The notes: generated by a model from the letters alone, not told the origin. Counted from the first letter of the stretch, positions 1-8,951 are shown. The stretch: DNA of 64,000 nt from Prevotellaceae bacterium (GCA_028726625.1 JAQYPT010000015.1:1-64000); one strand, 5' to 3'. Numbers and translations: made by a program.

Positions 1-51
1 ATAGAACAGCTCGCGGCACTTGCCGCCCAGCTGCGCGACTATTATGCCTGA
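1..51 (+). CDS. 3' end of an unidentified gene (partial)
   Basis: The frame starting at base 1 reads 16 residues ending in LAAQLRDYYA and stops at TGA 49-51. The alanine/leucine-rich stretch would fit the last helix of a protein whose body lies to the left of the window. It is too short to name. It is on the same strand as the arsenic genes but separated from them by about 490 bp of repeat-bearing DNA, so it need not belong to that cluster. Confidence 0.4.
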   Translation: MEQLAALAAQLRDYYA

Positions 52-125
52 CGATTTCCGCCTGTCGTGACATTGGTCTTCATTACCTTTTTATATATAT
101 AAGGGTAATCAAAACTACAGAAAAT

Positions 126-191
126 GGGCAAGCAGCGTGCCCATGTGGGGCAACGTGCTTGCCCATCATGGGCAACGTGCTTGCCCCTGTT
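126..191. repeat. 22-nt tandem array 1 with dyad units
   Basis: Three units of exactly 22 nt start at 126, 148 and 170, with a partial fourth at 192. The core of units 2 and 3 is GGGCAACGTGCTTGCCC, a perfect 6-bp inverted repeat (GGGCAA/TTGCCC) around 5 nt. Unit 1 keeps the GGGCA...TGCCC symmetry. It lies in the gene-free stretch upstream of the arsC remnant. Confidence 0.85.
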
Positions 192-538
192 GGGCAGGTT
201 TTCTGTCAGACGGATGCCCAATAAGTTGATGTTGTAATACCCATATCCCTGTTTTCATAATACTGCCAACGCATGCCATTCCTGTCGTCAGAATTCCTCT
301 CATCTGATAATTGTAAGTAAGCGTATCTGCGATACAGTCTTGTACACATTCAACTATCAGCCCTTTCATCAGCAAACCATCCAGACAATTGGCTGACAGT
401 TGACTATCAGGCAACTGTCTGTTTGTCAGAGTATTACAACAAAAAACCAGACAATCTGACAGTTTTTCAGAAATTCTCGTTTTTACTGAGAATCAGCGAT
501 ATGGACAATTTATGCTCATATCGACCAACTTAAATTAA
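192..538. other. Gene-free stretch upstream of the arsC relic
   Basis: I see no supportable gene. The stretch is AT-rich and contains several loose copies of CTGACAG/CTGTCAG (near 203, 384, 408 and 456) in both orientations, which may be the decayed edge of the neighbouring repeat array. An in-frame TAA at 536-538 closes the arsC frame immediately upstream of its surviving part. Confidence 0.5.
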
Positions 539-790
539 TTCCGCCAACGGGTAAAACTATATATAGCGCAGGAATGGGATTATGTGATTACGGTCTGCGG
601 TGGGGCAAATGAAAGCTGCCCAGTGTTTACTGGTAAAGTCGGAAAGAGACTGCATATAGGATTTGACGACCCCTCGGAAGCAACCGGAACGCCAGAGTTT
701 ATAAACAGTGAATTTCATCGGGTACGGGATGAAATAAAAGCCCGTTTCTATGATTTCTACCTGAACATATTAAAACCACAATTAAGCTAA
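539..790 (+). pseudogene. arsC: 5'-truncated arsenate reductase (LMW-phosphatase type)
   Basis: The frame reads EWDYVITVCGGANESCPVF and then a GFDDPSEATGT segment, the conserved second half of thioredoxin-coupled ArsC of the low-molecular-weight tyrosine phosphatase fold. Recognisable homology begins near 563. The N-terminal half, with the catalytic Cys-x5-Arg phosphate loop, is missing, and TAA at 536-538 blocks the frame upstream. A GTG at 584 could start a 68-residue peptide, but it would have no active site. It ends 12 bp before the ACR3 gene, so it is the remnant of an ars operon whose front (arsR and the start of arsC) has been lost. Very probably non-functional. Confidence 0.85.
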
Positions 791-802
791 ATATTTGTTA
801 TT

Positions 803-1864
803 ATGGAAAAGAAACAAGGAATTGGATTTTTTGAAAAATACCTGACTATCTGGGTTGCCTTGTGCATCATTATTGGAATTGCCGTGGGACAATGGCTTCC
901 GGCAATTCCGCAAACATTAAGCAAATTTGAATATGCCAACGTGTCTATACCCGTGGCAATCCTGATTTGGTTAATGATTTATCCGATGATGCTAAAAGTG
1001 GATTTTCAAAGTGTTAAGAATGTCGGCAAGCGTCCGAAAGGAATAATAGTCACTTGCGTTACAAATTGGTTGATAAAGCCATTTACCATGTTCGGAATAG
1101 CCTATTTGTTCTTCTATGTGGTTTTCAAAGCCTTTATACCTGCCGGATTAGCCGAAGAATATTTAGCCGGGGCGGTATTATTGGGGGCCGCACCTTGTAC
1201 AGCTATGGTGTTCGTGTGGAGTTACCTTACTAAAGGGGATGCCGCTTATACACTGGTACAAGTGGCTGTGAACGATTTAATCATATTGGTAGCGTATGCC
1301 CCTATCGTAGCTTTCTTGCTGGGAGTTGGCGGCGTATCTATCCCGTGGGACACTCTGTTGTTATCCGTAGGGCTGTTTGTTGTGATACCACTTGCTGCCG
1401 GGGTCATTACCCGAATAATGGTTATCCGCCGCAAAGGTGTGGAATATTTCAATAACGTATTTATTAAGAAATTTGATAATTATACGGTAGGCGGGTTGTT
1501 ATTAACGCTTATTATCCTGTTTTCATTTCAAGGAGAAACGATACTGAACAATCCCCTGCATATCTTATTGATTGCTGTTCCGCTTGTGTTGCAAACGGTT
1601 CTGATATTCTTCGTTGCTTACGGTTGGGCGAAATGGTGGAAATTACCCCATGATGTTGCCGCACCTGCCGGAATGATTGGGGCAAGTAATTTCTTTGAAT
1701 TGGCGGTTGCTGTGGCTATTTCTCTGTTTGGTTTACAGTCAGGTGCAGCCTTGGCTACCGTGGTGGGAGTGTTAGTCGAAGTTCCAATAATGTTGATGTT
1801 AGTAAAGATTGCTAATAAAACTCGTCATTATTTCATAAAAACTAATCATTCTTCATCGCTTTAA
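803..1864 (+). CDS. acr3: ACR3-type arsenite efflux permease
   Basis: A 353-aa, very hydrophobic protein with about ten membrane segments, the normal length for ACR3. It pumps arsenite (and often antimonite) across the inner membrane. The family-typical segment GAAPCTAMVFVWSYLTKGD, around residues 130-150, contains the conserved membrane cysteine. The glycine-rich APAGMIGASNFFELAVAVA near residue 290 is also typical. The start at 803 follows the arsC stop by 12 bp. The frame is intact, so export may still work, but with arsC broken and no arsR visible the gene may depend on read-through or on promoters in the repeat region. Codon use is slightly more AT-rich than its right-hand neighbours, as expected for a transferred resistance gene. 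Confidence 0.93.
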   Translation: MEKKQGIGFFEKYLTIWVALCIIIGIAVGQWLPAIPQTLSKFEYANVSIPVAILIWLMIYPMMLKVDFQSVKNVGKRPKGIIVTCVTNWLIKPFTMFGIAYLFFYVVFKAFIPAGLAEEYLAGAVLLGAAPCTAMVFVWSYLTKGDAAYTLVQVAVNDLIILVAYAPIVAFLLGVGGVSIPWDTLLLSVGLFVVIPLAAGVITRIMVIRRKGVEYFNNVFIKKFDNYTVGGLLLTLIILFSFQGETILNNPLHILLIAVPLVLQTVLIFFVAYGWAKWWKLPHDVAAPAGMIGASNFFELAVAVAISLFGLQSGAALATVVGVLVEVPIMLMLVKIANKTRHYFIKTNHSSSL

Positions 1865-2480
1865 CTCTTGTGTTAGTTAGTCAACCCTCAAAGTGCAATG
1901 TCTCCTTTTTGAAGAACGTCTTTTTAACACAAATGCTGGACGTTTTTTCAACGAATCTGTTGGTGTGTTGTAAATATGCGAATAATTGGGATGTTTTGTT
2001 ATCTGTTTGGCTATTAGCGTCTTATGTGATTTTTAGGCCTAAAACGAAATCAATAAGCAAAGTATTTGGGACTAAAACGCCTTTTGTTGTGCAAAAAAAG
2101 AGCTTCTATATGATGCAGATTGGGCGGCTAAAGCATGCAAATTAAACGGTAAAAGCATGCTAATAGCTGACTTGTTCCATGTGAACAGGATACAAGATGA
2201 TGAAATGAAGGCTTTGAACGCCTCAAATATCTACCAATTTTGTCTATTTCTCAATTTTGTTTTGTCAAAGAAAACGAATTGAATTAACAAATGAAAGGTT
2301 TGTTAACAGATTCGGGCGGAGTTGATTGCCAACCAGCCTTATTTTCATATCGTGTCGCAAATAGCAGTTCCATTCGCATACCTACTAATGGGCATGCTTG
2401 TTTTTTACATCGAGCATCCTTGCTCAATTGAAAGAGCCGTGTGTGTTTGTTGACGACTGTTGGTGAAGTGAGCAAGTTGC
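1865..2480. other. Gene-free region with palindrome and repeat units
   Basis: No supportable gene. It contains a perfect 14-bp palindrome TTTTAGGCCTAAAA at 2031-2044 and a 22-nt-period array at 2108-2173 (listed separately). GCATGC-containing words resemble those of the other large gene-free region near 18.3 kb. It separates the rightward arsenic genes from the leftward recN cluster, so it also holds the 3' ends of both transcripts. I could not identify a strong terminator. Confidence 0.5.
2108..2173. repeat. 22-nt tandem array 2
   Basis: Three units start at 2108, 2130 and 2152. The second and third share AAAGCATGC exactly 22 nt apart. By eye the first matches the second at about 13 of 22 positions, including ATGCA and CGG. 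The sequence is unrelated to array 1, but the period is identical. Confidence 0.7.
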
Positions 2481-4172
2481 TTATTTGTATTTGTCGATAA
2501 AGTCTTTGGCTCTGGTATCGCCTAATTCTTTCGCTTTATTCAAGGTTTCCAGTCCTTCTTTCTTTTGCTTGTTTTGTACTTGGGCTAATCCTTTAATGAG
2601 ATAGGCATCGGCATAACTTGGTGCGAGGGAGATGCACAGATCGGCCGTTTTGATGGCATCTTCGTATAAATTCACTTTCAATTGTAGCGAAGCCATCTCT
2701 GCTAAGTAAGTAGGTTCTTGCCGGTTCAATACGGCTGCATGAGCAATGTCGTTCAAGGCTTGTTGATATCTCCGCAACTGTGAATTGCACTTATAGCGCG
2801 TGTAATAAAATTCATGACTGGCTCTGCCCAGCATCAACGTGTCATATTGATTATAATCCGCCAATGCTTTTTTGTATTCGCCTATCTGGTCGTAAGCTAC
2901 ACCGCGTGCCAACACATAGGGAGCAGCCACTGGTGTCAAAGGTTGTGGACAGGCTGCGACGGCACTATCCAGTAAGGTTAGAATCTCTTTCTCATCAGCT
3001 TTGAGTTGAGTTTTTGCCTGTGCAGCTTCGTAAAAGAGTTCGCCAGAGCGTAAGGATGTTTTGGTTAGCGCCATGAACATGTCATAGGCCTTTTGATAAT
3101 TTCCTTTCGTAAAAATAATCTGTGCTTGCTGATGTTGATATACATGAAGTGGATTGATGTTGTTTGCTTGTGTGGCTTCATCAAGTGCTTTATCTAATGA
3201 CCATTGCGTAAAGGTGGAGTCGGGCTGATAAAGTTGTTGCTGATAGATGAGCTTGGCATACTCGGAGTGGGCAACATCCTTGTTTTTAGCATGCTTGATT
3301 GCCGTTTCCATCTCGTCGGCAGCCTGTGAAAGCTGTCCTTTGCTGGCAAAAATGTTTGCTTGCGCTACATATCCATCGACAGATTGTGGGAACAGACGTT
3401 TAAAGTCTTGCACATATTTGAGATAGTTCTTATGATTCTGTTCTCTTGACATCATCAGCATGACCAGTGCCTCTGACTCCTTGCTTGGCATTTGTGTGCG
3501 TATCGAAGTTTGTCGCAAAACAGGGTCAGCAATGCTCAGTCCGGTGTTTACTTTCATGTCGTTCATGAACTTTGCATCCACAGCATGCGTCTCTTCCGCA
3601 CTGTTGGCATGTTGCAATATACCAATGACCTCACCCTTGGCATTCACGAAAGGGCAGCCCTCCTTGTTCGCCGGTGCTTCGGAAGAGAAGATATAATAGG
3701 CGTACTTATCCATAAAGGTTTCTACCTTTTGGATAGGAACTTGCTTGATGTCAAGTGATTTGATGGAATAGCCTACGATAGAAACTTTCTCATTCGCCTT
3801 CGAGGTAGAGGCAGCAATTTTTGCAGGAGTGGTGTTTCCTACTACTTTAAACTTGCATACGTCATATAGTTCGTTCGCTCCAATCATAACGTCAACCGTC
3901 ATTGCATTGCCCTGGGCATCAATAACTACAGCACTGTCGGCTCCCACAAAAGGTTTCCAGGTACTGATGGCTTCCCCATTTTCTCCAATAAATACACCGC
4001 GTGTGGAGCCAAGCAAGGTTCCATCGGCTTTGAACGTCGTTAATGAGAAAACCGATTTTGCTGCCTTTTTTACATTTGCAGACTGTGCGTTAACCTGGGA
4101 ATGCCCCCCTAGTAGCAAGGCAATGAGGGTGGTGAGGGTTAGAATTGTTCTTGATTGTATTGGATGTATCAT
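2481..4172 (-). CDS. Trypsin-fold protein lacking the catalytic triad, with TPR repeats
   Basis: 563 aa. Residues 1-30 form a signal peptide ending ...GGHSQVNAQ. Residues 35-210 follow the S1C/DegP-like trypsin pattern (GVFIGENGEAIST, then VVIDAQG, then CPFVNAKGEVIGIL), but the expected active-site positions are replaced: the His strand reads STWKPF instead of T-x-HVV, the Asp strand reads YDVCKFKV, and the NSGGP serine motif reads NKEGCP. The rest, about residues 235-563, is helical TPR-like repeats (for example ADAYLIKGLAQVQNKQKKEG). It is probably a periplasmic or surface scaffold rather than a protease. It starts 8 bp after recN and is co-directional with it. The family call is strong; the loss of activity is inferred from the missing residues. 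Confidence 0.8.
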   Translation of the reverse strand: MIHPIQSRTILTLTTLIALLLGGHSQVNAQSANVKKAAKSVFSLTTFKADGTLLGSTRGVFIGENGEAISTWKPFVGADSAVVIDAQGNAMTVDVMIGANELYDVCKFKVVGNTTPAKIAASTSKANEKVSIVGYSIKSLDIKQVPIQKVETFMDKYAYYIFSSEAPANKEGCPFVNAKGEVIGILQHANSAEETHAVDAKFMNDMKVNTGLSIADPVLRQTSIRTQMPSKESEALVMLMMSREQNHKNYLKYVQDFKRLFPQSVDGYVAQANIFASKGQLSQAADEMETAIKHAKNKDVAHSEYAKLIYQQQLYQPDSTFTQWSLDKALDEATQANNINPLHVYQHQQAQIIFTKGNYQKAYDMFMALTKTSLRSGELFYEAAQAKTQLKADEKEILTLLDSAVAACPQPLTPVAAPYVLARGVAYDQIGEYKKALADYNQYDTLMLGRASHEFYYTRYKCNSQLRRYQQALNDIAHAAVLNRQEPTYLAEMASLQLKVNLYEDAIKTADLCISLAPSYADAYLIKGLAQVQNKQKKEGLETLNKAKELGDTRAKDFIDKYK

Positions 4173-4180
4173 TGTGCTAT

Positions 4181-5842
4181 TTATTTCATATTTAAAAGTT
4201 CGCGTGCGTTGGCAAGAGCCGCTTCAGTGACATTACTTCCACTCAGCATCTGCGCCACTTCCTGTACACGTTGGTCTTGGTTAAGTTCATACATGTTGCT
4301 TACCGTACTGTCTTTTGACTCAGACTTGCTTACCTTATAGTGAGTTTCTCCAAGGGCAGCAATTTGCGGAAGATGAGTTATACTGATAACTTGCCGATCG
4401 TTCTTGCCCATTTCGTCCATGATGTGTGCCATTTTCTCGGCAACACTACCACTCACGCCCGTATCTATTTCGTCAAAAATGATGGTAGGAAGTTTGACAG
4501 CCCCACTAATCATAGCCTTTAATGACAGCATGACGCGCGCTATCTCACCACCGGAAGCAACTTGTGATACGGGTAATAAGGGTGAATTGGTATTGGCGCT
4601 AAACAAGAAAGAAACGCCATCTTGCCCTTTGTTTCCTAATGGTTTCTGCGTGATTTCAACTTTGAAGCGGATGTTAGGGATGCCAAGAGGAACCAAGCGA
4701 CTCGACATTTCTTTTTCAATAGCTTTGGCGGCCTTTTGTCTTATTGTTGTTAGTTGATTGGCTTTCTTCGTACAGTCTTTGAGCAGTTGGTCAACATGTG
4801 CTTGTAGTTTTTGTAGTTCTTCGTCACTATGGTCGATATGCTCCAGTTGTTTTTTAATTAACTTTTGTTGAGTGAGTAATTCGGTAACGGTTTCCACATG
4901 GAATTTGTGCTCCAAAGCATTGATTAAATCAATTCGCTCTTGAAGTTTTGCCAGCTGTTGGGGATCGAATTCAATGTTTTCGGTTTTGTTCTGAATCTCG
5001 TTCTCTATATCTTTTAGTTCGATATAACAGCTTTCTATTCTTTGTGCAACCTCTTCAATGGGGGAGTAAACTTCCTTGATACCATCCAGTTGTTGAGTAA
5101 TCGTTCTTAGTGCTTCGATGACGCCAACCGATTCTGCAGACAACAGCTGTTCTGACTGATATAGGGCTGTCTTAATTTCTTCTGCATGTTCGAGCGTGGC
5201 GAGTTCCTGTTCGATGGCTTCCTGTTCACCCTCAACAAGTTGTGCTTGTGCGAGTTCACCATACTGAAAGCGTAAGAACTCTTCGTTTTCTTGACTTTTT
5301 GCAATGTCAGCTTTCAATTCTTCCAACTGTTCAGCAGCCTTCTTGTATTCTTGATAACAAGTCTGATATTGGGCCAAACTCTTGCTGTCCTGCGTAATGA
5401 TATCGACGACTTGTAGCTGAAAGTCTTCCTGGTTGAGCAAAAGGTTTTGATGCTGTGAATGGATATCAATCAATTGTTCCCCCAATTCTTTCATGGTGGC
5501 AAGAGGTACAGGGGTGTCGTTGATAAAGGCCCTGCTCTTTCCTGAGCTGTAGATTTCTCTTCTTACAATACAGTCTGTTGCATCCTCATCGATGTCATTC
5601 TCTTCGAAAAAGTGGAGAAGATTGTATTTGCTGACATCAAAATGAGCTTCAATCAAGCATTTATCCTTTCCAGATCTGATGAGTTTCGTGTCTGCTCGAT
5701 TGCCTTTCAAGAGGCCAATGGCCCCAAGTATGATGCTTTTTCCTGCTCCTGTTTCGCCCGTAATGACTGAAAAACCAGGATAAAAGTTGATGTCGAGTTC
5801 ATCAATCAGCGTAAAGTTTTGAATATGTAATTGCTTCAGCAT
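4181..5842 (-). CDS. recN: DNA repair protein RecN
   Basis: 553 aa, an SMC-like ATPase acting in recombinational repair of double-strand breaks. The N-terminal MLKQLHIQNFTLIDEL is the standard RecN start, followed by Walker A GETGAGKSI. A long central coiled coil spans about residues 150-360. The C-terminal half has the signature ASGGEIARVMLSLKAM and Walker B PTIIFDEIDTGVSG. I chose ATG 5842 rather than the in-frame codon at 5866: it matches the family start and lies 2 bp past the stop of the upstream gene, so the two are surely translated as an operon. The full domain set is intact. Confidence 0.96.
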   Translation of the reverse strand: MLKQLHIQNFTLIDELDINFYPGFSVITGETGAGKSIILGAIGLLKGNRADTKLIRSGKDKCLIEAHFDVSKYNLLHFFEENDIDEDATDCIVRREIYSSGKSRAFINDTPVPLATMKELGEQLIDIHSQHQNLLLNQEDFQLQVVDIITQDSKSLAQYQTCYQEYKKAAEQLEELKADIAKSQENEEFLRFQYGELAQAQLVEGEQEAIEQELATLEHAEEIKTALYQSEQLLSAESVGVIEALRTITQQLDGIKEVYSPIEEVAQRIESCYIELKDIENEIQNKTENIEFDPQQLAKLQERIDLINALEHKFHVETVTELLTQQKLIKKQLEHIDHSDEELQKLQAHVDQLLKDCTKKANQLTTIRQKAAKAIEKEMSSRLVPLGIPNIRFKVEITQKPLGNKGQDGVSFLFSANTNSPLLPVSQVASGGEIARVMLSLKAMISGAVKLPTIIFDEIDTGVSGSVAEKMAHIMDEMGKNDRQVISITHLPQIAALGETHYKVSKSESKDSTVSNMYELNQDQRVQEVAQMLSGSNVTEAALANARELLNMK

Positions 5843-5844
5843 CT

Positions 5845-6762
5845 TTATTCTTTGATTTTTTCCCACGCATTGTTTTGGGAAGCGTTGATGGAAAACAGTA
5901 TTTCGTAGACCCGCTCTTTCTCTTTCTGTGTTCCTTTTCCGCTGTAGATGTTGGCCAGTTCATCACGCTTATAATCGGTCCATATCTGCGGTAACAAACT
6001 TAACGGTCTGTTTTCGTGACTTTTTTTCAATCCCTCTTCCAATGCTGTCGTGATGTTTGTTCTGCCTCGCTCAACGTTTGTGGCCATTTGGTCTAAACCG
6101 TTTCTGTAATAATCGTATTGCAGTTGGCGGAAGGGTGACATGGCACTATCCATGTAGTCGTTGATGATGGCAAAACGGTTTCGGCTGTCATCGAATGATT
6201 TCCAACCCGTAAAATTAAGATTCTGCGCATTGTTGGTCAGGTTGAGGCATCTTTGCAGTATGTCTTCACCGCCCATGGGGGAGAAGGAGTCCAGATTCAA
6301 TCCAATGATGAGATAAGCATAATAAGCTATCAAAGCCGTGAGCTGGTTATTGATGGACTCTTCATTGAATTCGAGTTGGTCGAATTGAGCAAACTCAAAA
6401 TTAAAGTCGTTGTCTGTATTATTATATAATGTGGTAGTGTAAGCAGAGTTGAACACGGGCCTATTGGCTTGAATCAATGCCCGACAAGTGAACATGTTCG
6501 TGGCTTGATCGTATTTGGTCACCGTAATGTTGAAATTACATGGAATGCGTTCTATGCGTTGGAACTTCAGGTTGGTCCACTGCCTGTCATTGATGAATCT
6601 AGTGAGTGTCTGCTCCAGATTCTCAAAAATGCTGGCATCCGTACCTTGTATTTGGTTGTGGTTGATATGGATACGCGCATTCAATTCCTGACTGTATAGC
6701 GGCGAATAGACGCCAGCAGCCAAGAAAAGACCGAATATGAGGAGAGATACAAACTTCTTCAT
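5845..6762 (-). CDS. DUF4835 / PorD-like exported protein
   Basis: 305 aa with a clear signal peptide (MKKFVSLLIFGLFLAAGV...YSQ) and a mature region beginning ELNARIHINHNQIQGTD, characteristic of the Bacteroidetes DUF4835 family. This family is annotated by some pipelines as type IX secretion protein PorD. The WTNLKFQRIERIPCNFNITV segment and the late DYYRNGLDQ helix fit that family. It sits between the exonuclease (30 bp upstream) and recN (2 bp downstream), all leftward, so it is co-transcribed with replication and repair genes. I infer an envelope or periplasmic role; the link to type IX secretion comes from family naming and cannot be seen here. Confidence 0.8.
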   Translation of the reverse strand: MKKFVSLLIFGLFLAAGVYSPLYSQELNARIHINHNQIQGTDASIFENLEQTLTRFINDRQWTNLKFQRIERIPCNFNITVTKYDQATNMFTCRALIQANRPVFNSAYTTTLYNNTDNDFNFEFAQFDQLEFNEESINNQLTALIAYYAYLIIGLNLDSFSPMGGEDILQRCLNLTNNAQNLNFTGWKSFDDSRNRFAIINDYMDSAMSPFRQLQYDYYRNGLDQMATNVERGRTNITTALEEGLKKSHENRPLSLLPQIWTDYKRDELANIYSGKGTQKEKERVYEILFSINASQNNAWEKIKE

Positions 6763-6792
6763 CTGTCAAAAAAATCAGTGCGTCAATCGTTC

Positions 6793-7647
6793 TTATTTCT
6801 TGTTAAACTCTCGTAAGCGTATACGGGTGAGCACCTGTTTCGTGTTGTTGGTAAAGTCATTGGATAACATCCAACTGTAATAACCTGGATCTTTTAGAAG
6901 AACTTCTGTCACGGCACAACCTTTATATTTACCGAAGTTGAATACTTCTTGTCTCATCGGCGAACCTTCTTCTGTGGTCAACACCTTGCCGTCTGCACCT
7001 TTCATGTCTTGCCAGACGATACGGCCAGCAAAATCGACATTGTCATTCATCTTGGAGAATTCGGCCAAGTATTTCATGTCGTTGGGCAATGCTCTGTCTG
7101 CTTCTTCGGCTGTTTCGGGATTGTATTTGTCCAATTGTCCCATCAGTACACGATAAGTCACCTCAGCATCTTGGTCAGCTCGATGGGCTTCAAAGTCGTC
7201 TTCCATTTTCCGGCCACAATAGAATTTGTAAGCTGCTGCCAGATTGCGTCGCTCCATCTTGTGAAAGATAGTTTGAGCATCAACCAAATTGCTTTTACTG
7301 AAGTCGAAATCAATGCCTGCACGCAGGAATTCTTCAGCCAGTATAGGTACGTCAAAGTGATTAGAATTATAACCTGCAAAATCACAACCTTTAAATTCTT
7401 CTGCTAACTTTTGTGCTATATCTTGGAATTTGGGTGCATCCGCTACATCTTCGTTGGTAATGCCTGTCAAGGCAGAAACTTCGTGAGGTATATTCTTTTC
7501 AGGGTTGACAAGAATGTTCTCGCGTTCTTCTTTTCCGTCAGGAAATACTTTGATGTAAGATATTTGGATGATACGGTCTTTTACTAAGTCAAGTCCTGTT
7601 GTCTCGAGGTCAAAAACTATGATTGGTTTCTTTAAATTCAGTTTCAT
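6793..7647 (-). CDS. DEDDh 3'-5' exonuclease (DnaQ/ExoX-like)
   Basis: 284 aa. Residues 8-180 are a DnaQ-type exonuclease domain with ExoI FDLETTGLD, ExoII AGYNSNHFDVPIL and ExoIII HRADQDAEV (the histidine variant, DEDDh). The C-terminal part has FGKYKG...DPGYYSWMLSNDF, resembling the small domain at the end of exonuclease X/DUF3820 proteins. It probably degrades or proofreads DNA 3' ends. It is commonly labelled DNA polymerase III epsilon subunit in Bacteroidales, although the tail argues for a repair exonuclease. It lies 107 bp downstream of dnaN with a hairpin in the gap, and 30 bp upstream of the DUF4835 gene. Confidence 0.88.
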   Translation of the reverse strand: MKLNLKKPIIVFDLETTGLDLVKDRIIQISYIKVFPDGKEERENILVNPEKNIPHEVSALTGITNEDVADAPKFQDIAQKLAEEFKGCDFAGYNSNHFDVPILAEEFLRAGIDFDFSKSNLVDAQTIFHKMERRNLAAAYKFYCGRKMEDDFEAHRADQDAEVTYRVLMGQLDKYNPETAEEADRALPNDMKYLAEFSKMNDNVDFAGRIVWQDMKGADGKVLTTEEGSPMRQEVFNFGKYKGCAVTEVLLKDPGYYSWMLSNDFTNNTKQVLTRIRLREFNKK

Positions 7648-7679
7648 TTTTAAGTGACTTGTCTATGAATAAAATGGAA

Positions 7680-7727
7680 ATATCTACCCGATATCGGAAT
7701 ATATGATTTTCCACACCGGGTAGATAT
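7680..7727 (-). terminator. Hairpin between dnaN and the exonuclease gene
   Basis: A perfect 11-bp inverted repeat, ATATCTACCCG at 7680-7690 and CGGGTAGATAT at 7717-7727, encloses 26 nt. On the transcribed strand it is followed by TTTCCATTTTATT, which is only moderately T-rich. It could partly terminate or stabilise the dnaN message and so separate its dosage from the downstream genes. Confidence 0.55.
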
Positions 7728-7754
7728 GCCTTTCCTCATGCGAGTTCCTGTATG

Positions 7755-8879
7755 TTAGTCATTGAGCAGCATAGGCATGATCAGCATCAGAATGTCTTCG
7801 TCTTCCTCCTGTGTCGTCGGGACAATGACACCTGCACGGCTTGGGTCAGCCAGTTGTATGGTTACGTCTTCACTTTCAAGGTTGGTGAGAATCTCTGTCA
7901 ACGAACTGCCCTTAAAACCAATGTTCATGGTTTGGCCAGAGTAATCGCAAACGATGCTTTCCTTGGCACTTGTCGCAAAGTCTATGTCTTCGGAAGAGAG
8001 CTCCAGTTTACCAGTTTCCAGATGAAGCCGTACCAGTTGGCTGCTTTCACTGGCAAAGGGTAGGATGCGTCTCAAGGCACCCAGGAGTCCCTTGCGATCA
8101 ACGGTGAGTTGATTGGGATTGTCCTGCGGGATGACAGAGTTGTAGTTAGGGTATCTGCCCTCTATCAATCTGCACGATAATGATCCTCCTGCATAATGTA
8201 TTTCGGCGTTCTTCGTATCAAACTTAATGACAGCATCTCCCTCGTCTTTTGTCAGAACGTTTCTCAGCAGCATGGCTGGTTTCTTGGGTAAGATGAACGA
8301 TGCCGGCGTTTCACTCTTTAGTTTGAAGTTTTTGTTTCTAACAAGTTTGTGCCCATCGCTTGCCACGATGGCCAGACTGTCGCTCGTCAGGTCGAAATAT
8401 ATACCGTTCATGACAGGCCTCAGCTCGTCTTGTGCTGTGGCAAAGAGAGAACGGTTGATGTTGTCATTGAGAATCCCAGCATTCATCGTAATGACGGTTG
8501 CACCATCTGGTATTGCTTGTGATTCGGGATATTCTGCCGCATTTTGGGCAGTGAAGTTGTATACACCATTCTGGTATTGTATCTGAATGGTTAAATTGGT
8601 CACATCCACTTCAAAAGTCAGCGGTTGCTCTGGCAACTCCTTAACGGCGTCAAGAATGGTGCGGCTGGGCACAGCAAACTTGCTTTCACCATCACATTCA
8701 TCAAGGTGCAATGATGTGCGCATGACATTTTCACTGTCACTGGCGGTAATGTTCAGCTGTTTATCTTGAATATCGAAGAGGAAACTGTCAAGAATTGGCA
8801 ATGAATTCTTGCTGTTGATAACCTTTGAAAGTGTTTGTAAGCGACTGTTTAAAGCACTGCTTGATAATGTAAATCTCAT
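7755..8879 (-). CDS. dnaN: DNA polymerase III sliding clamp (beta subunit)
   Basis: 374 aa, normal length for a three-domain clamp. N-terminal MRFTLSSSALNSRLQTLSKVI, internal ALRRILPFASESSQLVRL, and the C-terminal MLIMPMLLND tail, in which the MPM-L motif closes the partner-binding pocket, are all diagnostic. It encircles DNA and tethers the polymerase. It heads the leftward cluster that continues with the exonuclease, DUF4835, recN and the TPR/trypsin-fold gene, and has a good promoter 40-70 bp upstream. It is divergent from the DUF3127 gene. dnaN is not next to dnaA here. Confidence 0.97.
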   Translation of the reverse strand: MRFTLSSSALNSRLQTLSKVINSKNSLPILDSFLFDIQDKQLNITASDSENVMRTSLHLDECDGESKFAVPSRTILDAVKELPEQPLTFEVDVTNLTIQIQYQNGVYNFTAQNAAEYPESQAIPDGATVITMNAGILNDNINRSLFATAQDELRPVMNGIYFDLTSDSLAIVASDGHKLVRNKNFKLKSETPASFILPKKPAMLLRNVLTKDEGDAVIKFDTKNAEIHYAGGSLSCRLIEGRYPNYNSVIPQDNPNQLTVDRKGLLGALRRILPFASESSQLVRLHLETGKLELSSEDIDFATSAKESIVCDYSGQTMNIGFKGSSLTEILTNLESEDVTIQLADPSRAGVIVPTTQEEDEDILMLIMPMLLND

Positions 8880-8919
8880 TGGTATGATGTTTTAAATGTT
8901 TGTCTGTATTTATTAGTTA

Positions 8920-8951
8920 CAAAAATACAAAAAAGCATTGTGTTGGACAAA
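8920..8951 (-). promoter_or_regulatory. dnaN promoter (Bacteroidetes type)
   Basis: On the minus strand the -33 TTTG (plus-strand CAAA 8948-8951) and -7 TATTTTTG (8920-8927) are 20 nt apart, close to the 19-nt Bacteroidetes sigma-ABfr spacing. Transcription would start near 8915, giving a leader of about 35 nt before ATG 8879. Confidence 0.7.

Noticed and set aside
126..191. CRISPR array
   Set aside because: The units are tandem without unique spacers, the period is only 22 nt, and no cas genes are near. The same holds for the other 22-nt arrays.
166..414. 82-aa frame on the minus strand
   Set aside because: It runs through repeat DNA, has no family resemblance and no promoter.
1870..2145. 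91-aa frame on the plus strand
   Set aside because: It is built of AT-rich and repeated DNA with no domain pattern, and lies in a gene-free repeat zone.
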